Shown: piece by piece, positions 62,037 to 64,000 of the stretch | How positions within the stretch are numbered: the stretch's first letter is position 1 | Layout: each line of letters opens with the position of its first letter | Assembly: GCA_024213275.1 (NCBI GenBank) | Contig: JANAVG010000004.1 | Coordinates: forward strand, 1 to 64,000 | From: Rossellomorea sp. BNER | GTDB lineage: Bacteria > Bacillota > Bacilli > Bacillales > Bacillaceae_B | DNA length: 64,000 nucleotides | Direction: 5' to 3' | Position numbers and translations under genes: made by a program | Notes under the pieces: generated by a model | What the model was told of the DNA's origin: nothing | The model's database searches: none | What the model saw: only the letters and a program-made list of their open reading frames with translations

Positions 62037-64000
62037 TCACTTCAGCTCCAAAACAACCTCCATAGGCTCAGCATCCTTACAATCAAACTCCAAAACAGTA
62101 CGTCCATTCTCCGATGAAAGTATGCGTACACGTTCGTCTGCAGATGACAATTTCCATTCCCCTTTAATCGTCAGTTTCATTGGTCGCATAATACTTTCGG
62201 AGTGACGCCATGTTCGGGAGTAGATGCTCACTTCTTTTTGGACTCCATTCTCATCATACTGGTCTTCTTCCATTCCTTCATATAATCTTAAATCTGGATC
62301 GACCACACTTAGGATAAGATTAGATCCATTATTGCGGGTCATGACCATTGAAGGGGTATCCACAGCTTGTACGATCCCTTGATTAACAGCATCATTTGCT
62401 TCAAATAAAGCATAACCGGTGATGCCAGTAGCTCTGTCCTTTACGATATGAGCCATGCGATCTTGCTGTAGGACATCATAAGGAGCTTGGTCTTCATCAG
62501 CCATAGACTGTGAGAATTCCTTCATTTGTTCTGCATTGGTTTTCACTAAAACAGCGTATTGATAGGTTCCATCTTTAGGAGCTTTTCCGTGATCAATCCA
62601 GGCTGTGGCAAAATTTCCGGATGTATCTGAGCCGTTCTTCTGGTGCTTGGAATGCTGGAGTGATCGGGACATGGCAATCGTTTGTCCTTCAGGAACAAAG
62701 AATCCATTCCCTTTATTGTCGACCACCCATGCATCTTGAGTAAGCTCTTGTCGATCTGTATACGGAAATTCAGTAATCACCCCTTCATTAGACATCCAAA
62801 CTGGATCTGTCTCCTTCGGCATATGGTTCTGGAATAATGTCGTCTCTGTCGAGTGTTCGCTATCTTCGTTTTCGATGTTAGAACCAAGCGCTACAATCCG
62901 GTTATCAAAGAAAAAGTAGGATTTTCGGGCACGATGGGTTTCATCATATTTTGGATGCTCATGAAGCTTCATGGCGAACATGCCGTTTTTCCCTTCGAAG
63001 CTTAGACTTCCTGAATACGTTTCATCAGAAATAAGCATTTCCTCAATCCCGCTAAAACGGTCAACATTACGGACGTCTGAACGCAGCTGATCAAACGGAA
63101 GATGAATCGTCGTAGTACCAGGCCAACGGTTCCAATCCCAGCCATCGTGGACATAGCCACTATCTTTGTGATTATCATATCCCATGATTTGCATTTGCCC
63201 GTATGACATATAGCGACCATATAGATTGGCGTTCTGATACGTTTCGTTCCCCCATAAATAACGGCTGTAACCTTTGATGCCGACAAGCCAATCGTCGCGT
63301 CTGTGCAACCCAAGATTGGCATAATTCATCGACCAAAACCCATTCGGGTCTGACTCGGCTTCGATTCCCATCGCTTGAAACTTACGGACAGTTGCATCCT
63401 CTGTTTCTGCCAGCCTCATGTAGGCCGCTGCCACTTCACGGTCAATTTCATCTTTACCATCTGGCGACCCTGCTAAAGCCATATAACGATATGGAGGAAG
63501 TACCAAAGCCCCTTTTCCATCGGGGTGACGACCAGAAATGCTGATTAGCCACTGGGTTTTATTTGAATAAAGCCGCATGGAAAGCAATGCCTTTTTCAAA
63601 GTCTCATGTGCATCTTTTTCAATCCTATAATGAGTTCCAGAAAGGGCGTACACGATTGGTGTCACCCCCTTAAAGGCATCTTTCGCATAGGCAGGATAAT
63701 GGTTGGCGTGGTGATAAGCTGAACCATCTTTCTTAAAAGCGGGTTCCAGTCCTTTTGCCGGACGAAGCCCCTGTGAAAGCCAAGAAGAAAAGCTTTTCAT
63801 GTCCCGTATCTTTTCCACCGTATTTTCTTGTACGAGAATACTGGCCAGCATTCCGTTCAACGTTGTATTTAGAATATCAATATTTCCAATAACCTCTTTC
63901 TTAGGGGTATACATTCTCCCTGCACCGCTCAGCCAGAACAATGTTTCTTGGGTTCGTTCCAAAATACCGGCCTCACGCAATACGTCACGCATCAAGAATG
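62037..64000 (-). CDS. Polysaccharide lyase family 8 enzyme (partial, N-terminus outside the window)
   Basis: At least 652 residues. The frame is still open at the right edge, so the start lies beyond 64000. The catalytic half matches PL8 (hyaluronate/chondroitin AC/xanthan lyases): DGSAYHHANHYPAYAKDAFKGVTPIVYAL carries the Asn/His region, RDDWLVGIKGYSRYLWGNETYQNANLYGRYMSYGQMQIM the substrate-binding and Tyr/Arg region, and beta-sandwich domains follow. It cuts uronic-acid polysaccharides by beta-elimination. A signal peptide cannot be judged. Which polysaccharide is cut is open. Confidence 0.85.
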   Translation of the reverse strand, partial: FLMRDVLREAGILERTQETLFWLSGAGRMYTPKKEVIGNIDILNTTLNGMLASILVQENTVEKIRDMKSFSSWLSQGLRPAKGLEPAFKKDGSAYHHANHYPAYAKDAFKGVTPIVYALSGTHYRIEKDAHETLKKALLSMRLYSNKTQWLISISGRHPDGKGALVLPPYRYMALAGSPDGKDEIDREVAAAYMRLAETEDATVRKFQAMGIEAESDPNGFWSMNYANLGLHRRDDWLVGIKGYSRYLWGNETYQNANLYGRYMSYGQMQIMGYDNHKDSGYVHDGWDWNRWPGTTTIHLPFDQLRSDVRNVDRFSGIEEMLISDETYSGSLSFEGKNGMFAMKLHEHPKYDETHRARKSYFFFDNRIVALGSNIENEDSEHSTETTLFQNHMPKETDPVWMSNEGVITEFPYTDRQELTQDAWVVDNKGNGFFVPEGQTIAMSRSLQHSKHQKNGSDTSGNFATAWIDHGKAPKDGTYQYAVLVKTNAEQMKEFSQSMADEDQAPYDVLQQDRMAHIVKDRATGITGYALFEANDAVNQGIVQAVDTPSMVMTRNNGSNLILSVVDPDLRLYEGMEEDQYDENGVQKEVSIYSRTWRHSESIMRPMKLTIKGEWKLSSADERVRILSSENGRTVLEFDCKDAEPMEVVLELK

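Overview
The window looks like chromosomal DNA of a low-GC Gram-positive bacterium of the Bacillaceae (Bacillus/Neobacillus type). Evidence: strong GGAGG-type ribosome binding sites, frequent TTG/GTG starts, a BlaR1/BlaI-controlled class A penicillinase with a lipobox, a YesL-type protein, an ABC sugar importer without its own ATPase, and sigma-54 (SigL-type) promoters. No rRNA, tRNA, CRISPR array or intact transposase gene was found.

Layout. 0-7.7 kb: loosely packed single genes (MFS permease, alpha/beta hydrolase with divergent Lrp regulator, peptidase E, RibD/DHFR-like reductase, methyltransferase) separated by long spacers with decayed fragments. 7.7-9.4 kb: an RNase J paralogue behind a 27-bp palindrome. 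9.6-23.5 kb: a hydroxyproline/proline catabolic block, with a three-gene minus-strand dehydrogenase operon, a CBS-PAS-AAA+ sigma-54 activator, a plus-strand FAD oxidoreductase, two proline-racemase-family genes (one without both catalytic cysteines), a DapA-family deaminase, a ketoglutarate-semialdehyde-type dehydrogenase, an AGCS Na+/amino-acid symporter and two M24 X-Pro peptidases. Two -24/-12 promoters, one on each side of the activator gene, point away from it. 23.6-37.5 kb: a beta-L-arabinofuranoside block, with an AraC regulator, GH127, ABC importer (binding protein and two permeases), a second GH127, a GH146-like enzyme, oligoendopeptidase F and YesL.

The two blocks fit together biochemically. 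Plant extensins and related hydroxyproline-rich glycoproteins carry beta-L-arabinofuranose on hydroxyproline. One block could remove the sugar, the peptidases could release imino acids, and the other block could convert hydroxyproline to 2-oxoglutarate. This integrated reading is my inference and the main finding.

38-41 kb: a rearranged zone, with a CynX-type MFS gene fused in frame to the remnant of an EamA transporter and a LysR fragment abutting a decapitated PaaI thioesterase. 41.6-48 kb: a LacI-controlled sugar operon (TIM-barrel isomerase, two Gfo/Idh/MocA dehydrogenases, GPH symporter, VOC protein). 48-54 kb: an MDR oxidoreductase, a winged-helix-like protein of unknown role and an McrB/McrC-type restriction pair. 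54-56 kb: two lipoproteins. 56-59.5 kb: bla-blaR1-blaI on the minus strand. 59.9-62 kb: D-serine ammonia-lyase and a divergent XRE-cupin regulator. 62-64 kb: a PL8 polysaccharide lyase running off the right edge.

Two families of dispersed hairpin repeats, one built on GGGCTGTCC arms and one on long GGCTYTTTTC arms, occur between genes across the window.
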